Positions 25,101-39,030 of a stretch of DNA of 64,000 nucleotides are shown in pieces (positions within the stretch are counted from its first letter, which is position 1; the number at the start of each line of letters is the position of its first letter). Both the position numbers and the translations under genes were made by a program. Source of the stretch: Glossina fuscipes (Eukaryota; Arthropoda; Insecta; Diptera; Glossinidae); contig NW_023998415.1 in assembly GCF_014805625.2 (NCBI RefSeq), positions 23,162,088 to 23,226,087 of the forward strand, given 5' to 3'. Below the pieces are notes generated by a model, which did no database searches, was not told the origin of the DNA, and saw only the letters and a program-made list of their open reading frames with translations.

Positions 25101-26990
25101 TTTTTTTGCCAATTCATGAAATGGTTTTTATTTGTTAACAGTTTTGTTCGCATTTTGTGTTATTAATTACTTTTTTTGTTAACACTTCCTCCGTACAATA
25201 AGAATATGTTTCGATGTAAACATGTTAAGTTAATTATATTAAATAAATAAATAAATAAATAAATTGAAAAATGCGTTTTAGTTGCCCCTTCGCGTTCCAC
25301 CCATTTTTAAAGCACTTCATGCCTATTAGAAGCGGTTAACTGAAATATATTATTATAAAAAATGAATATTTTAAACATAATTTAGTAATCATTTAAGATG
25401 CATAAAAACGAAAAGAAGAAAACGCGAAAACAAGAACAAAAAACAACAAACAATTTAAAGTTTTTTTTTTTCACTTTTTACACATCAAATGAATAGACCG
25501 CCAGCCGTCAGAACGACACAGTGATAAAGTAGAAACGATGAAAAATAATACTAAGAAAACAAATCAGTCAGAACACAACCAACCTACTTACTTGCACACA
25601 TATCTATATATGCGCGTACATGCGTGCATGCATAAAGGCTCGAGGGCTGTACAATGAGATGAGATGAAAACTAATACTGTCTTGCACTAATATAGAGTTA
25701 AAGCAAAAAATATTCAATTCATTCACAAGCCCCATCTGCACATTCCATGCAGAAAATCGAAGAGTTTTTTTCGTCCTTTGGCCCCCTTCTGTCCTGTAAA
25801 AAGAAGAAGCAGACAGATTAGGGCCGGTAAAGTTTGCGCGTCATGTAACAAACTATTTACCTCTATATATCTTTGTAATATATATATATGTATATATATA
25901 TACGGCGTTGCTGATCAGAAACCGGTACGGATCGTAAACTATGCAACGAAAAGTTGGTAAAGAAAACTAAGAAGAGAAATACTCTACCTAACAATAACCG
26001 ATCTACTCATTTCTACAATAAGAAAAAAAAAAAAAAAAAAAAACAGTCTTGGACGACATTACGAGAAATCTTAAAAACATCTCTCTCTCTCTCTCTCTGT
26101 CACATTCTTCATCTTTCTTTTTGGCTTTTTACGTTGGCTGTAGGTTGCGAGGGTGGTTGGTTACTCAAAAAAAAAAAAAAAACAAAAAAAAAATTGCCTG
26201 AGAGCAATTACAATTAAAATTTTCAATTATTTTTCATTTTTCGTGATTTTAATGCGTGTTAATAAGAAATGATATTGTGCTAACCTCCTGAGTGCAGAGT
26301 ATTTTTTTTCTCTTTTAATATTTCGTAATATCCGAACAATACCCGAAGTATATCCCGGAATGATTACGATAACATTCGTTATCATTGCAGTTACGCCTAC
26401 CAATTGTTTTGTAAGTTTGTGGCCGATATTCTTAGAGTCAAGGAATATTAAAAGAAGATTTTTTTACATGAAAAAGTCAAATGTGAAATATTATTAATAA
26501 ATGTAGTAAGCAAAAAAAGCCAGAAAATTAAGGACAATACATGGATTTGAAACCATACCTCGGCTCGGCCTCGAACTAAAGCATAAAGTGCTTCATTTTC
26601 ACATTTTCCTATACCGAATTCGGCCCGAGTACACAGACGGTTAGGTGTGCAATGCTACGCTTACCGTTCCGCCCAGAAAAAGGTGAAATATCATAGAGTA
26701 AACTATTATATATGTTGGTTACCCTGCTCTTGTTGTGCGTTAATAAAACAATATGGTCCGATATGTACATGACGAGAGGCTTACGATATAGGGTATTTGA
26801 AGTGTGACTTAATCTCGTTAGATTACCAATATTTGTTGCTGTATGTAAAAGTGCGTTTGTTAAATTGTTTTTGTTGTTCCAAATTCTTGCCTGAATTAAC
26901 CATGAATATGGCATATACGTAGCAACTCCAGTCAACATCCAGAGTTCTGATGAAGCAAAAATCATTGAAGCGTTCAATGGCAAACATTAA
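22192..26990. other. noncoding DNA, no gene seen
   Basis: A tandem of TAAACAT (22203-22226), a TTCA repeat (22581-22610), an AAAT repeat (25240-25263), a TA/TG patch (25877-25902), an A20 run near 26024-26043 and a CT repeat (26081-26099). Two long minus-strand frames (23866-23381 and 26983-26609) resemble no protein. Confidence 0.5.
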
Positions 26991-28418
26991 CATCACAACA
27001 AGAAGAACAGTAACAACAGCAACAATAAGAACAGCAAACAACCAGTTAAAGTTGTTACACAGGGTACATGTGGATTTCTTCTTTTATTTATTTATTTATT
27101 TATTTTTTTTATTTATTTTTTTTATTTTTTTTTTTATCTTTTTTCTTTTTATTACTTCTATGTATTTACTTTACATGCATACAAAACAAGTCAAAAAGAG
27201 GGTATATATATATATATATATGTGTGTATTTATGTATACATATATAAAGCATTCAAAACCAAAAAAGCAAAAGAAAAAAAAAAAAAAAAAAAAAAAGATT
27301 TTTAATTTTCTTTATTATTCTTTGTTTTTAAAGGAAGACAAAAGGCAAGTAAGAGTATGTTACATAAAGTTAAGCATTTTTGAGACCGGTTTTTAGTTTT
27401 TTCTCTCTTCTTGTACAGGCACGAGTACAAACACTAACATAACCCGTATTACCGAAATGAAGGAAATCGTCGAAATGAAGGAAGAAAAAATGGGAAAACA
27501 AAAAGCATGAAAAGCAGTAATTCTTGATCTGCCGAATGATAAGCATCACAAACATACCTTTCGAAAAGACAAGCGACTAAAAATAAAAAAACAAGTTAGT
27601 CAGCTATATTAGCCTTGAAGCGAATCTTGAATACCTGTCGCCTAAGGTAACTATATGAAATTCTTTACCCTTTCAATTAAATTAACTAAAAGCTAAAGAG
27701 TTGACGGACCAAACTAGACTATTTCCTAATAAATCGACCGAATGTCTTAAAATGTAATATTAAAACTAATATCAAAAGTTTGAATTTTTGAATCTCCCCT
27801 ATGACAATTTTATCATTCTAATGTCCATTATCGAGGGATAAAAACGAAACAGGTCTAAAAAAATATGTATTAACCTTAAAATAGTATATGCCTGGAATTT
27901 CGGAATGTTGCAAAGCAAATGATAAAAATAGTAGACCTTTGCCCTTTCATGATGAATATAACATCAACACCGGCGTAGAAACAAAAAAAAACAAAAAAAT
28001 ACTCAGAGAGTATTCGTATATCAAGAGAATTTCCCTCCAGAAAAAGATCTTTTTTTTTTTTCTTTTTTGTTTTGGGAAGAGAGCTGATTAGATGATTCAT
28101 GCCGTTGTAGCGTGAACGTAACAACTTTTTGTTTATCTTAATTTGAATAATCATACCATTATGAGTAATTTAATTAAATAGTACTTGAATTAATTAAGTG
28201 CTCGTACACTCACATATTCACACTAATGCTTCTTCGTTCGCAAGCATACTTTTTGTTTCGTTACATTCATTCTCATCTTAATCGGTTGTTATTGTTTATA
28301 ATTTGGTGGCCTTTCAATTTTTTTGCAAAGCCCATCATATTAATTGAATTGTAACATCGATGTGTGTAAAAGAGATAGGGAAAGAGGGACTGAGAATAAC
28401 TGCGGGAAAAAGAGTGAC

Positions 28419-28453
<35 letters not shown>

Positions 28454-28836
28454 AAGAGGGAGAGCGAAAGAAATAAACATTTAAGAACTAACACATTTTG
28501 TATACATAATTCTTGGAATGTGTTTAGGATATACATCTCGCGTGTCCCCCTTTTCCTCATATTTGACGCCACTAATGAATTTATTCCAAGATTTATAATA
28601 AATTGCAAATATACACGACTTGCTTATTAAGAATTTTATTCATAGACACATTTTTATATAAAATTTTCGTTTTTTTTTTTTTTCAATTTTTTAAGGGCAA
28701 TTTTCACATTTCATCTATGGGTACAAAAATTTCAACCTCTACCATTTTTAAGATAGCGAGTCTCAACAGCTTGAAGTTTAATAAGGTGCGTTACGGATCT
28801 TATGTATTTCAATAATATCTTGGCCTTAGGCTTAAA

Positions 28837-28871
<35 letters not shown>

Positions 28872-28884
28872 ACGCACAAATTGC
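26991..28884. other. low-complexity noncoding DNA
   Basis: T/ATTT-rich (27080-27150), a TA repeat (27204-27222), an A run near 27276-27296, a GA repeat (28418-28453), a T run near 28671-28683 and an A30 run (28840-28869). No gene seen. Confidence 0.55.
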
Positions 28885-29530
28885 GTAGGCATTCTGATCG
28901 TACCTCCCTTATAAGATATGCGAACACGTGGATAGATTCTGTGCGCAACAGGCTTATTTCATTGTAACTTTTTCATCATGAAATACCAAAAACTATAATT
29001 TGCTGTCGTATAAGAGACTTACTTTTCATGAAAATTTCTTCTATGGAGAAGGTTCCGCATATACTCTAACCTTACTAGAGTCAACTTGTGCGTCAAATCA
29101 TAACTTTTATGCCATTTTCGTCTTGTTGCCTATTAAATGATCAATTTTCGTAAGAAAGCTTATAAAAAATGGATTTTAACGAATTGTCTCATCGTCTTCG
29201 TATGTTGTTCATCTACTTAGTTTGGGAAAATTCCATTTTTATCATTGTGGCGCGTCATATATACATAAAGGTCGTAGTCCGATCTAACTCATTTTGACGA
29301 GAATTTAATTTTGGGGCCAAACACATTTCATTGCAATATCTTGTAAACTAAAGTAAAGTGAACGCATGTATGCGTGGACAGGCATTATAGGGACGGACTT
29401 AAAATGACGATTCAGAAAATGATTCTGAATGATCGGTAAAAGGAAAAATGAATTTATCCCCATAAATTCTTCTGGGCATCGCATACATTCGCACAAACTT
29501 AATATACGAACCGCGAGCTGATGCCCTACT
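28885..29530 (-). repeat. dispersed fly repeat, copy 3 (diverged)
   Basis: The reverse complement contains TATTAAGTTTGTGCGAATGT, GATGCCCAGAAGAA, ACCGATCATTCAGAATCATT and AGATATTGCAATGAAATGTG. These are the same ordered blocks as the other copies, with more divergence. It abuts a 30-base A run (28840-28869). Confidence 0.6.
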
Positions 29531-29973
29531 AGTGTAAAAAAAAAAACAATTAAAGTAGAACTTAAAATAGCATAAGTAGTTCCTAGGCGCTTGTGAAGGT
29601 CAATTGTAAATGAAAAGCGAAAAAAAAAGAATCAAAGAAATCAGAGCATACCAGTCTTGTACTTTGCAAGTTGTAGTATTAGAATTTCATTGTAGTTATA
29701 TACATACATTTATTTATTTCTTTATTTTCATTTTTCGCTTGTGTCGCTTGGCTAGTTAATGAATTAGCTTAAAAGGGGAAAATTGATCATTTTGTTAATT
29801 AAATTGTGTGTAAAAAACTAATTGATTCTTTGGTTTTTTTTTTTTTCTTTCCTTTTTGATTATATATAAAAAATATCATATTTCAAGAGTCCAGAAGCAG
29901 ACACATATGACTAAGTGCAGCAAGACATGCTAGCACATCAACGTATATAACTATAAACAGATACATATTTATT

Positions 29974-30004
<31 letters not shown>

Positions 30005-31729
30005 ATCTTCATTTGCGTATGTGTGTGTTTGTGTGTTTTTGTGTGTTTGTGTGTGTGTGTGTGCATATATATGCGTATGTGTAATTTTTAAATGATTTTT
30101 GCATGAGTAGTTTAAATAGAAATTGATTTTATCAAATGTGAACTGAACGAATTGAACGATAAACTCTCGGAATTCGGGTTAATTGTGCGTACATATATGT
30201 AAAGCTTTATTCATTTTTTTTTTTTTTTATTTTTCGCAAATTTAAAATGAAAATTATTAAAAATGCAATACTCAGATATTTTTCATTTCATTTTAACTTA
30301 GTTTCAATATTTTATATGCATTCTACCATTTTATGTATCTATCCATTCTATCCATTACGGACCGACGTAGTTATACTAATTTCATCATATCATATCATAT
30401 TATCCCGCTTCAGATATAACCTTGGGCAAATACATTCTTGAATCTCGTAAATCGCTTTAATAATGTCTGCTTACCGTCGATTTTTCCAACCCTGCATTTC
30501 TTGCACCTAAAAAAACCAAGACTGCTCGAACTGGTCCTATTTAATGCATTTAAAATGATGCATTTAAAACACACACTCTCAAAAGCTGACATCTAAAACA
30601 ATGTCGACAAAAAGAAGAGAAAAAAATCATCCACGTAAGACAAAGTTTTAGGGTTAGAATAGGTTTGCGAAAAAACTACTTAAGTTAGTGGCTATACAAA
30701 ATTCGTTCCAATGGATTGGTTTCGCGGTCCGTCTTTGTCCTTTTGCTTGTACAAAGTGTTCGTGAGCAGACACGTCATTATAACAGCAGTATCATTAAAT
30801 GCATAAGTGAAGGGATCAGCACTAGTGTAATTTTTTTTTTTTTTTTTTTGTATGCTTTTGTAACAAATATTAGGGAGGGCTTTCATTTTCGTAGCATATT
30901 AGAAATGTCCATATACAAGCGCACAGCCTTGGCTAAAGCGAAAACTTTACTTACTTACTTTATTAGAAAAATCAATTCATCATAGAGAGAATAAAATTTG
31001 GAAGAAGGGTCATAGGAAACCTTTGCGTATATATATACATATACATAAACATGAATGTATATAATTAGATAAATATGCCACACTCTGTTATTATATATCT
31101 GGCAACGTGCAAGTATTAACGAAAGAGAATTGAAAGAACAATCGCGCTTGATAGTAATAGACGCTGACACATCATTTTCGTGATCTATCTTTACGAGGAA
31201 AAGTCGTTTAAATATGTTAAAAATTAAAGAAATAAATTATAAGTTATACACTTGTCACAAAATACAAACGATAGATATATATAATAAGAGAAAATATATC
31301 TGGTTATGATATCAATGAAGTCATTATTGTGAATCGCAATTGTCCGTCATTATGAGGTAACATATCCTTTGTCCTGATGAACGTTAAAGGCGGACGACGG
31401 ACTACGAACGGAGGGATCGTGAAAATATGCTGATTTTCTGCTAAGATCTGACAAGTTTGGCTGCAAAAGCCATTGGGCTATTAACTGACGGCAGGACTGT
31501 TTTCCTTCGCTTCTGTTGTTGCGAAAAAAGACATGAATTAAGAGCAGCCGACAAGTAACGGGTAAAAAAGTTTAAAATACATGAGTAAGTTTACCATTTC
31601 GGTTAGTACATAGTTAAGTTACGTCTTTTTTGTGCATACATCGTTCTAAAACGAGTGCCAACATTATGTTCAGGCAACGCAGCCTTTCAAATACGCTATA
31701 CGACTTCATCTAATATAAATACCCATTCA
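29531..31729. other. noncoding DNA with CT and GT microsatellites
   Basis: A CT repeat (29973-30005) followed within 15 bp by a GT-rich repeat (30019-30063). T runs near 30215-30229 and 30831-30849. No gene seen. Confidence 0.55.
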
Positions 31730-32222
31730 TTTTCCTGATAATATGTGAAAAATTATAATTTGTTTTCATGTGAAGGCATACTTTTCATAAGAGAGAATGG
31801 CGTCTAAAAAAGTGACGTAAGTGATCTAAATTGTTATGCGAAATTCTCTATTGTGGTCGAGGTTTCGTCATAAAATATGAAAAATTGGACCGCTTTCTCA
31901 TATAAGAGTTTCTTTTTCGTGAAAATATACGACGACGTTTCGAAAGGAAGGAATAGTTGAAAAAACGGCCCGATCCGAACCGTTTTCTATAACGTTTGTC
32001 CTTGGGTCGAAGCAGGTCAGTGTATCAAATTTCATCAAAACATCTCAAATATTTTGATCTGCAGATCGAACACGGGCAGACATCGGACAGACGGACGAAC
32101 GGCCAGACAGGCTCAGATCGATTGGGATAACGATCCGATCCGATCAATATAATAAAACGTGTGCTACATACGTTCGCACAAACTTAATATGCCCTGTACC
32201 ACAAGTAGTGTAGGGTATAAAC
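31730..32222 (-). repeat. dispersed fly repeat, copy 4
   Basis: The right end, read on the minus strand, is TATACCCTACACTACTTGTG followed by GTACAGGGCATATTAAG. Then come TCTGTCCGATGTCTGCCCGT, a GAGATGTTTTGATGAAATTTG block, CCAAGGACAAACG and CGGATCGGGCCG. The best-preserved start of the family in this window. Confidence 0.7.
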
Positions 32223-34751
32223 AGGTTTAAACGTTTTCCATGTACAACGTGCAATACGCAATGTAAATGATCACTGCGACTTACCATGCGACAATGATAT
32301 CTTCGGTAAGATCTAATGGGTCTGTCAGTCGATCTCGATTCAAAAAGTATTGAATCTGATGCAAAGGGCTCGTCTTCGTTTCATTTTCAATAGAAAGTGA
32401 CGTAAATTGATATGAGCAGACAGACGAACGAATTAATTTTTTCCAGAAATTTATTAATTACGATCACTGTTTTGCATATACATGTACATATATATATATA
32501 CATATACATATATGCTTAATTTCTGTACCAGATAAGTTTGAAAATTCTCTGAAAATTTAATATATTAAGCGGTTTCAATTGAATTCGTTTCATTTAATTA
32601 ACGTACTTTAACATATTTCCGACAAAAATTGTTGCGAATCAAATTAGTCAAAGTTATTTCAAGGTCCATAAAATGAAAAAATCAAACACCTAACCTTTTC
32701 AACTTTCATTCAGTTCAGAAGATGCGAGCAAGCTGCAGCAGCAGCTTTATATGAAATTCCATTATTTCCAGATAGATCATCGAGCTGTTAAGATATCTGT
32801 CATGCGAAACATACAAAAATTTTGACAACATTTTTTCTCTGTTGCATAAAACTGTCGTAAAAAACAAAATGTAATTAATTTTATTAATTTGATCAGTATG
32901 AACAAAGAAAGCCACCCCAGCCTATCGCCAAAAGCAGATAAAATGTTTTAATTTTTTTTTTTTTGCTTTCTCTGCAAAAACTATATGCGTCTTTGCTTAT
33001 GCTCACAATTAGAAAAATTACTTTTTGACCTATCCATTGGCGTAAGTCAATCGAGAGATGATTATGCATCAAACGCCCTTTGTACGAATGTTTTACTAAT
33101 TTATTGAGAATTATTCTTCGACAATCTTATCCGAGTACATATGTTAAATTATAATTGCATATACGTTAGTATATGAGAAAAATTTATGGTAAAAATCAGT
33201 AGGACGACTACAGTCATGCCGCCATAGGATGTCTGCGCTTGCATAATATCTTTCATGTAAAATAGTTTTATATATATTTGGTAGTACAGTTAGTTTTTTT
33301 TTTAGTCTCGTTGTGCGTATGATTTAGAAAAACAAATATTACAAATTAAACGATTCAATCTAAGGCATATATAAATACTTTCTTTGTTTCTGCCTTGCAT
33401 TGCTGTTATATTGTTGCTGCTTGCATTTTCTAAAGTTTATAAACAACTTGATTGGTTCGTTTCTATTGTTCAATGTTAGTAAGTTTGCATCTCGTCTGGT
33501 CTGGTATGAATTATTTTATTAGGCTCTCATTTCTATATACATTTTATAATAGAAATAAATAATTCCTTGTTCGTTTGAATGTTTTTCATTTGTTATTTCT
33601 TCTAATATCTTCTCTATATATATTTTTCCGAAAAGCTTACTTTGCTTTTGTATATACATACAATTAAAATGAAACAAAAAAACTCGAAGATGAGAACTGG
33701 TTTCAATTGCTTAGATCAATTCTCTTTATAACTTTGCGATTTAAAGAATCTGACGCTATGAGTAAACTAATATAAAAAAAAACATTCCTTGATCGATTGA
33801 TAATATCTGAGTAAAAAAAATAAATAGGAGCGATCTGCTCACATGCATAATGCAGAAAAAATTAACACAATTTCGAAGAACAACCAATAGAATTATTTCA
33901 AATCTTCGTCAATAAGATTCGATTCCTTGACAAAATGATATCCAAAAGTTCGCTAGAATCCCTTGCATGTTCCATACAAAAACGGTTCCAATCGTTCCAC
34001 AATTATACCGATCTATTCATGAATCATATGAATGGACAGTCGACTTAAACATGCTGGTTCCTCTGATGTTTTTCCATTTATATCTGTATTCAATCGAGAG
34101 ATCGCGGTTTTCGAAATAAAATCGATTAAAAGTAATATTCTGGCATATTAAGTGAATGTGATGAGATAGGGTCAATAGGATGCCTCTCTCCTCCTCTCCT
34201 ATAAGAAACAAGCTTTCCAGTAAACCAGCAAGGTCAACTCTCTAGTATTTCATGCGAATCGATCGATTCGTAATAGTAATTTGGCATAAATGCAGCAAAT
34301 TTGGACTACGTAAGTCTATTTAGCTACCTAGGAAACTAACTCTTTTAAGGGTTTCCATGAAGAGTAAGCCTTTACCTGGAAACACGAATTACTCCGTAAG
34401 GAGTAAATTGAAATCAAACCAAATTAAACCGCACAAAGTCAATTAAAAATTGAACACAACTGTGCCAAGTTTTTCTTTTGATTTTATATATGTTTTACGA
34501 ATCTTTTTTATTTGTATAATTTATTAGCTCGAATGTATGGAAAACAATGCCAAATGATGAAGTTGTTAAAAAAAAAAAAAAAAAAAACATTTTCTCTATG
34601 ACTTTACAAAATCCTTTAATAAAGGGCTTAATTATAAACACCCACGCTGTCAGTCTCTGCCGGCTGGTCAACGAGACACAGCTACAAGAAAATGGAGACT
34701 ATTTTAATTTATCAAAACGTTTTCAACATCCGCCCTGGACTTTTCTCAAGG

Positions 34752-34788
<37 letters not shown>

Positions 34789-35384
34789 TTTTTATCAATA
34801 TCATAATCGGAATTGATTTAATGATATCTGTCTGTACCAGAGAATGTCAAAGGCAAATAAACATACGTAAACATGCATAAAAACGATGATAAAAATATCG
34901 GAAGTTGCTGCGCGCAGGTTACTGTTGAATATTTGTCCAATTTGTCAAAGGAGCCTCCCACCTTAATTACTCATAAAATACAGCACGCGCAACGAACTTC
35001 TTATACGCTATGTATGGTCCTACTTTAAAAAGAAAGGGAAAATTTTAAAGTATAAAAATTTGAAGGAGTGACAGTTTTTCTTTCCTTTTTTTTTTTTTGT
35101 AAATAAAGTTTTTGGATACAAAAGATTTGGCCAAGACCGAATATGATTTTTTTATTTGTTTATGTTTATTAGGTTTTTATTGTAAAAGTCACATACGCAT
35201 ATGCACAAGGTTACAATATTCTGCTGATTTCACTGGTAGCAACTGAAAGTATATATCGCTAACCGCATGAAATATAATTTCAAGTCTAGTCACAGTGGAC
35301 CGATTGGAGCATTCATAATCATTTAGATTATAATTTTTGCATGCCCACCACTTGCGAGCATTTCTTAGGGATTTTTTATTTATT
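32223..35384. other. noncoding DNA, no gene seen
   Basis: TACATA repeats (32475-32515), an A run near 34568-34586, an AT repeat (34754-34788), and a short piece of the second dispersed repeat at about 35115-35150. Nothing else recognised. Confidence 0.5.
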
Positions 35385-36125
35385 CCCGAAGCATTATACC
35401 CTGGTTCCGCAAGTGGTGTGGTATTTACTTATTGCGGTTATATGCAACAGCCAGAAGGGCTTAAGATGAACCCACCTATTATTATACCGATCGATTCAGG
35501 ATCATTACCTGAATTGATCTAAGTCTGTCTGCCCGTCTGTCCGTCTGTTGTCTGTCTATGTAAATAAGTGTTCAAGCTACTTTTGAGATATTTTGATAGA
35601 AGTTGGTACAGTGACATGTTTCGGCCCATGTACGAACGCTTTTGAAAATGGTTGGTCGATTTTTTCGATCACTCCCCATAGAAAGCCCTATTCTGAAAAG
35701 TCATTATATGGAAAAAATTGTAATTTTCAAAATTTCTCCGCAAAAGTGGCTCAAATTGTAGTATTTCGTCCTATCTTTTGGATCCTACCCTTATAACGAT
35801 TTTCACGGAAATTGATCCTTTGTAGAGCAAAAAAGTTTCAGTTTTAATAAAAGGTGAAGGCAATTGACCCATAATATTATAGTAATTTCATATAAAAATG
35901 AACTTTACAAAATTTGGACTATCTACCCCTATTCTTGGATCCTGCTCTATGCAAGGATTAAATTTGTACTACATGAGGTTGCGTTGAACGCACATGAAAA
36001 GTATGCCTTTATATAGGAAGAAGATATAATTTTTGTGTTTTGCAATAAAGAAATGAGAATTGTGTTAGACAATGTGGTGTAGGATATTTGACGGTCGGCG
36101 TTGCTCGACTATAATGTACTTATTT
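35385..36125 (+). repeat. dispersed fly repeat, copy 5 (longest single copy)
   Basis: Contains ACAGCCAGAAGGGCTTAAG, ACCGATCGATTCAGGATCAT, TGTCTGCCCGTCTGTCCGTC, TTTGAGATATTTTGATAGAA, a TTTCGGCCCATGTACGAACG block and TCGATCACTCCCCATAG. It ends GTGTAGGATATTTGACGGTC and CTCGACTATAATG. No coding potential. Confidence 0.75.
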
Positions 36126-36639
36126 GTTTTTCAATTACTTTGATTTTAATGGGTACCGCTGATAGCCCTTAGCTTATTAGAATTGACGCGTTTCCTGCAA
36201 ACTCAATTTTTTCACAATTTTTCCTTTGCTCATCATTTTTTCGCCTCTCTTTCTCCTCAGTGCACCAATTAATGGAAAGTATTTTAAGTGTTTACATTAA
36301 AAAACGTGGCAAAAAATAAGAGAAAAATTTATCGAATAAACATAACTAAAAAGGTTTTTGTTCGTTAATTAGTTTCTAAACTTTTAAAAGTTATTCCAAA
36401 GGATGAAAAATTTATTGTGAACTCTCTTAAAGAAATAATTGCGCAAAACTATGGCAAACAGTATTTTTACAAGCATGCGATGGTATGGGATGGTATAGTA
36501 GGCCCTTACTTCAACCTGTAGAGATACGATTTTTTAATATAAAAACTTTTATGTACATCACCGTTCCTGCATTGAGTTTTCTAATTAAATGAAAATTTTC
36601 CATATTTCAGCTGAATTGTTTTTGTAACCTTATCACACC

Positions 36640-37155
36640 TATGTGAAACTAAGAAGTAATTATGATAGAGTTATTTAGGGTTTACCAATCGATTTAGAAC
36701 CATTTTCTGGATCGATTTAAGCATGTCTCTTCCTTTGTCTGTCCATGCTATTTTGCGTTCAACTTGCAGATGGCAATTTTTGCATGTTAGTGTATGGAAA
36801 AAAATTGCGTACTTCGGTATAAACTAAATCGATCTGAAAAATCTGTCTGGGATGAGACCATTCTTCGAGCTTGACTTATATAAATGTTTTTAGGAAAACA
36901 TCTAAGTCTTTGTTTGAGAGCAAGTCCTAATTTTTGAGTGTTTCATGATGAAAATTATTCTGGGTGGAATAGATACATATTCAATATATGAATTTACTTT
37001 GCCAAATTTAAACCATACTGGCCTATTTTTGGACCTATCATAATATGGAAATTGTCATAAAAGTAAATCTTTATAGATAGGTGAACAATCGTATTAGGCA
37101 AAGTGGTGTAAGGCATTTAATAAACTGTCTCTCGCCCAGCTATAACGTTTTAACG
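36640..37155 (+). repeat. dispersed fly repeat, copy 6
   Basis: Starts within the ACCAATCGATTTAGAACCAT block and runs through TTTGTCTGTCCATGC, the tandem GGAAATTGTCAT region and the family end GTGTAAGGCATTTAATAAAC followed by CGCCCAGCTATAACG. It lies about 0.5 kb after copy 5, in the same orientation. Confidence 0.65.
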
Positions 37156-37669
37156 TGTTTGCGGACTATCGCTCTTCCGTAACCTATAGGAACCGTAAGC
37201 ATTTATGTTGCACAGACAAAATAATTACAACTTCATGCATATCATTTTGTATAAACAAAATAATTACATTTCAACAAATCCGGCAATAATTCAAATGGTG
37301 GAAAAGACCAACATCTAGTTAGGTAGGGTATGTATTTTGTATTGCGGCACGTTTACCTAATTCAAGTGTGTTTAAATTTCTTGCATGTATGCTTGACACG
37401 AAACGTTTATCTGATATAGAGATAGGGCCGAGCTTGCTGAAGTGATTCATTTGAACTTAGAAAATCATTGCGCGAGGGTTTTTGCTGAAAAATATATAAA
37501 CGGGGGCTATTTTGTTTTTCAATTAACTTTTTGAAAACACGGTTCGCCACCCATTAGATTTTGGATCCTATGTACTGGCAATTTTTGTTTAGTTGTTTTA
37601 GGTGAAAAAGGTCCATTTGTAGCGGAACAGTAAGAAAGTTAAAGTTTTAAATACTTGAGGACTTACATT

Positions 37670-37975
37670 TTGCCATACCTTGCACTATTTGTGGTAGAAA
37701 TACGAATGTATGAATGTATGCAACGTATAAAGCGACGTACGATAGAGCCAAATTTTATTCCCTGCTCGCTTGATGTCCGTCCGTCCACATGATTTTGTAT
37801 TCAACTAGTAAGCCACAATTTTGTAGAAATTTTGAGAAATTTAATCCATTCAATGTTTTATCCTAAGCGTGAAATCCATTGAAAATGAATTAACCGTAAC
37901 AACTACCAAAGATTATTTTTTGATACCGTCCTCTTGCAAGGGCTCCCGTTAAAAATATCGCGCTTGCAGCAAGCG
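37670..37975 (+). repeat. dispersed fly repeat, copy 7 (5' part)
   Basis: Begins CCATACCTTGCACTATTTGT, then GAATGTATGCAACG and GATGTCCGTCCGTCCACATG. The 3' half is missing. Third copy in a row in the same orientation. Confidence 0.55.
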
Positions 37976-38654
37976 TAGTCTGTTACATCGCCTAACAAGT
38001 ATTATACGACACGATATCTACGATTACTATATGATACTAGTTGGCGATAACAACGCCTGAAATTTTTACATTTTAAATTTATTATTGTTATTTTCTTTTT
38101 TTTTTTGTTTGTTTTCGGGTTTTTGCAAGAAATGTCGCGTTTATAAAACTTAATCAAGTTAAAGCCGTAACTTTCTAATTTTTTTTTTTTTTTTTTCGAA
38201 AGAAACGATTTAGGACATTGATATTATGGAGATTATTATGCTGAGTAAAAGTATACATAATTCGTTAAAATGATAAATTTAAAGTTTAAAACTTATTTAC
38301 CTTAACATCTATTGGATTTTATATGAGAAGAACATGGATAAAAAATTTATCTTGAGAATAATTTTGAATGATGATGATTGTGATAACGTGGATAAACTTA
38401 AACCTCCTCGCTTCACTCCCCTCTTTCTCTCTCTCAGCATCTTTTTAAGTAAAAGTGAAATCAGTGTATTTATCTTTTCATTTGAATATTTCTTATTTTG
38501 TATATATACATAATAATAAGAAGCAGAGCAAATATATAATAAGTGAGAAATCGATTACCGTCAAGCTTTGTTTTTTAAACTCACCGCCTTTTGTTATAAG
38601 AAAAATTAGAAAATAAAACCAAAAAATGAAATTCGAATTATCCATAATATCAGA
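37976..38654. other. noncoding DNA, no gene seen
   Basis: T tracts near 38097-38107 and 38180-38197. Nothing else recognised. Confidence 0.5.
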
Positions 38655-39030
38655 TGGGCGTGGCTTATTTCACTCCGTTTTGTGCACATTTACTGTTTTT
38701 GGATGGTTTTAAAAATTGGAAAGGTCGCGCCTTATCAGGTTGCACTTAGGAAGCGGCCTTTTAATCGATTTATCGGTAATGGGTCACTTGCAATGTCAGT
38801 CTGCGCCCAAAAACTTTCAATGCCTTTGCCAAATTAGCAATCGATTTCACAACACAGTGGACATTGACCGTAATCAGACCGACGGACATCCCTACATCGA
38901 TTTAGAATTTGTTATTGATCAAAAATATACTTTATGAGATCCATGAACTTTCATTCCGGGTCTCGCAAATATTTTCCCAAAATGAATATTTCTAGAATCT
39001 ATCGGCGGTGGGTATAGAATTCAACGTAAG
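38655..39030 (+). repeat. second dispersed repeat, DINE/Helentron-like
   Basis: Starts GGGCGTGGCTTATTT. It later has CAGACCGACGGACATCCCTA, CATCGATTTAGAATTTG, TTGATCAAAAATATACTTTA and TGAGATCC, ending CGGTGGGTATAGAA. The order GGGCGTGG, GACGGACAT, TGATCAAGAATATATACTTTA and GGGTATAA is that of a widespread noncoding repeat in Drosophila genomes. Assignment to DINE-1/Helentron is from memory and tentative. Confidence 0.5.

Noticed and set aside
26609..26983. 124-codon minus-strand frame
   Set aside because: Composition is plausible but no family or motif is recognisable and there is no supporting context.
26950..27396. 148-codon plus-strand frame
   Set aside because: Mostly Phe/Leu/Lys from T-rich and A-rich tracts; low-complexity artefact.
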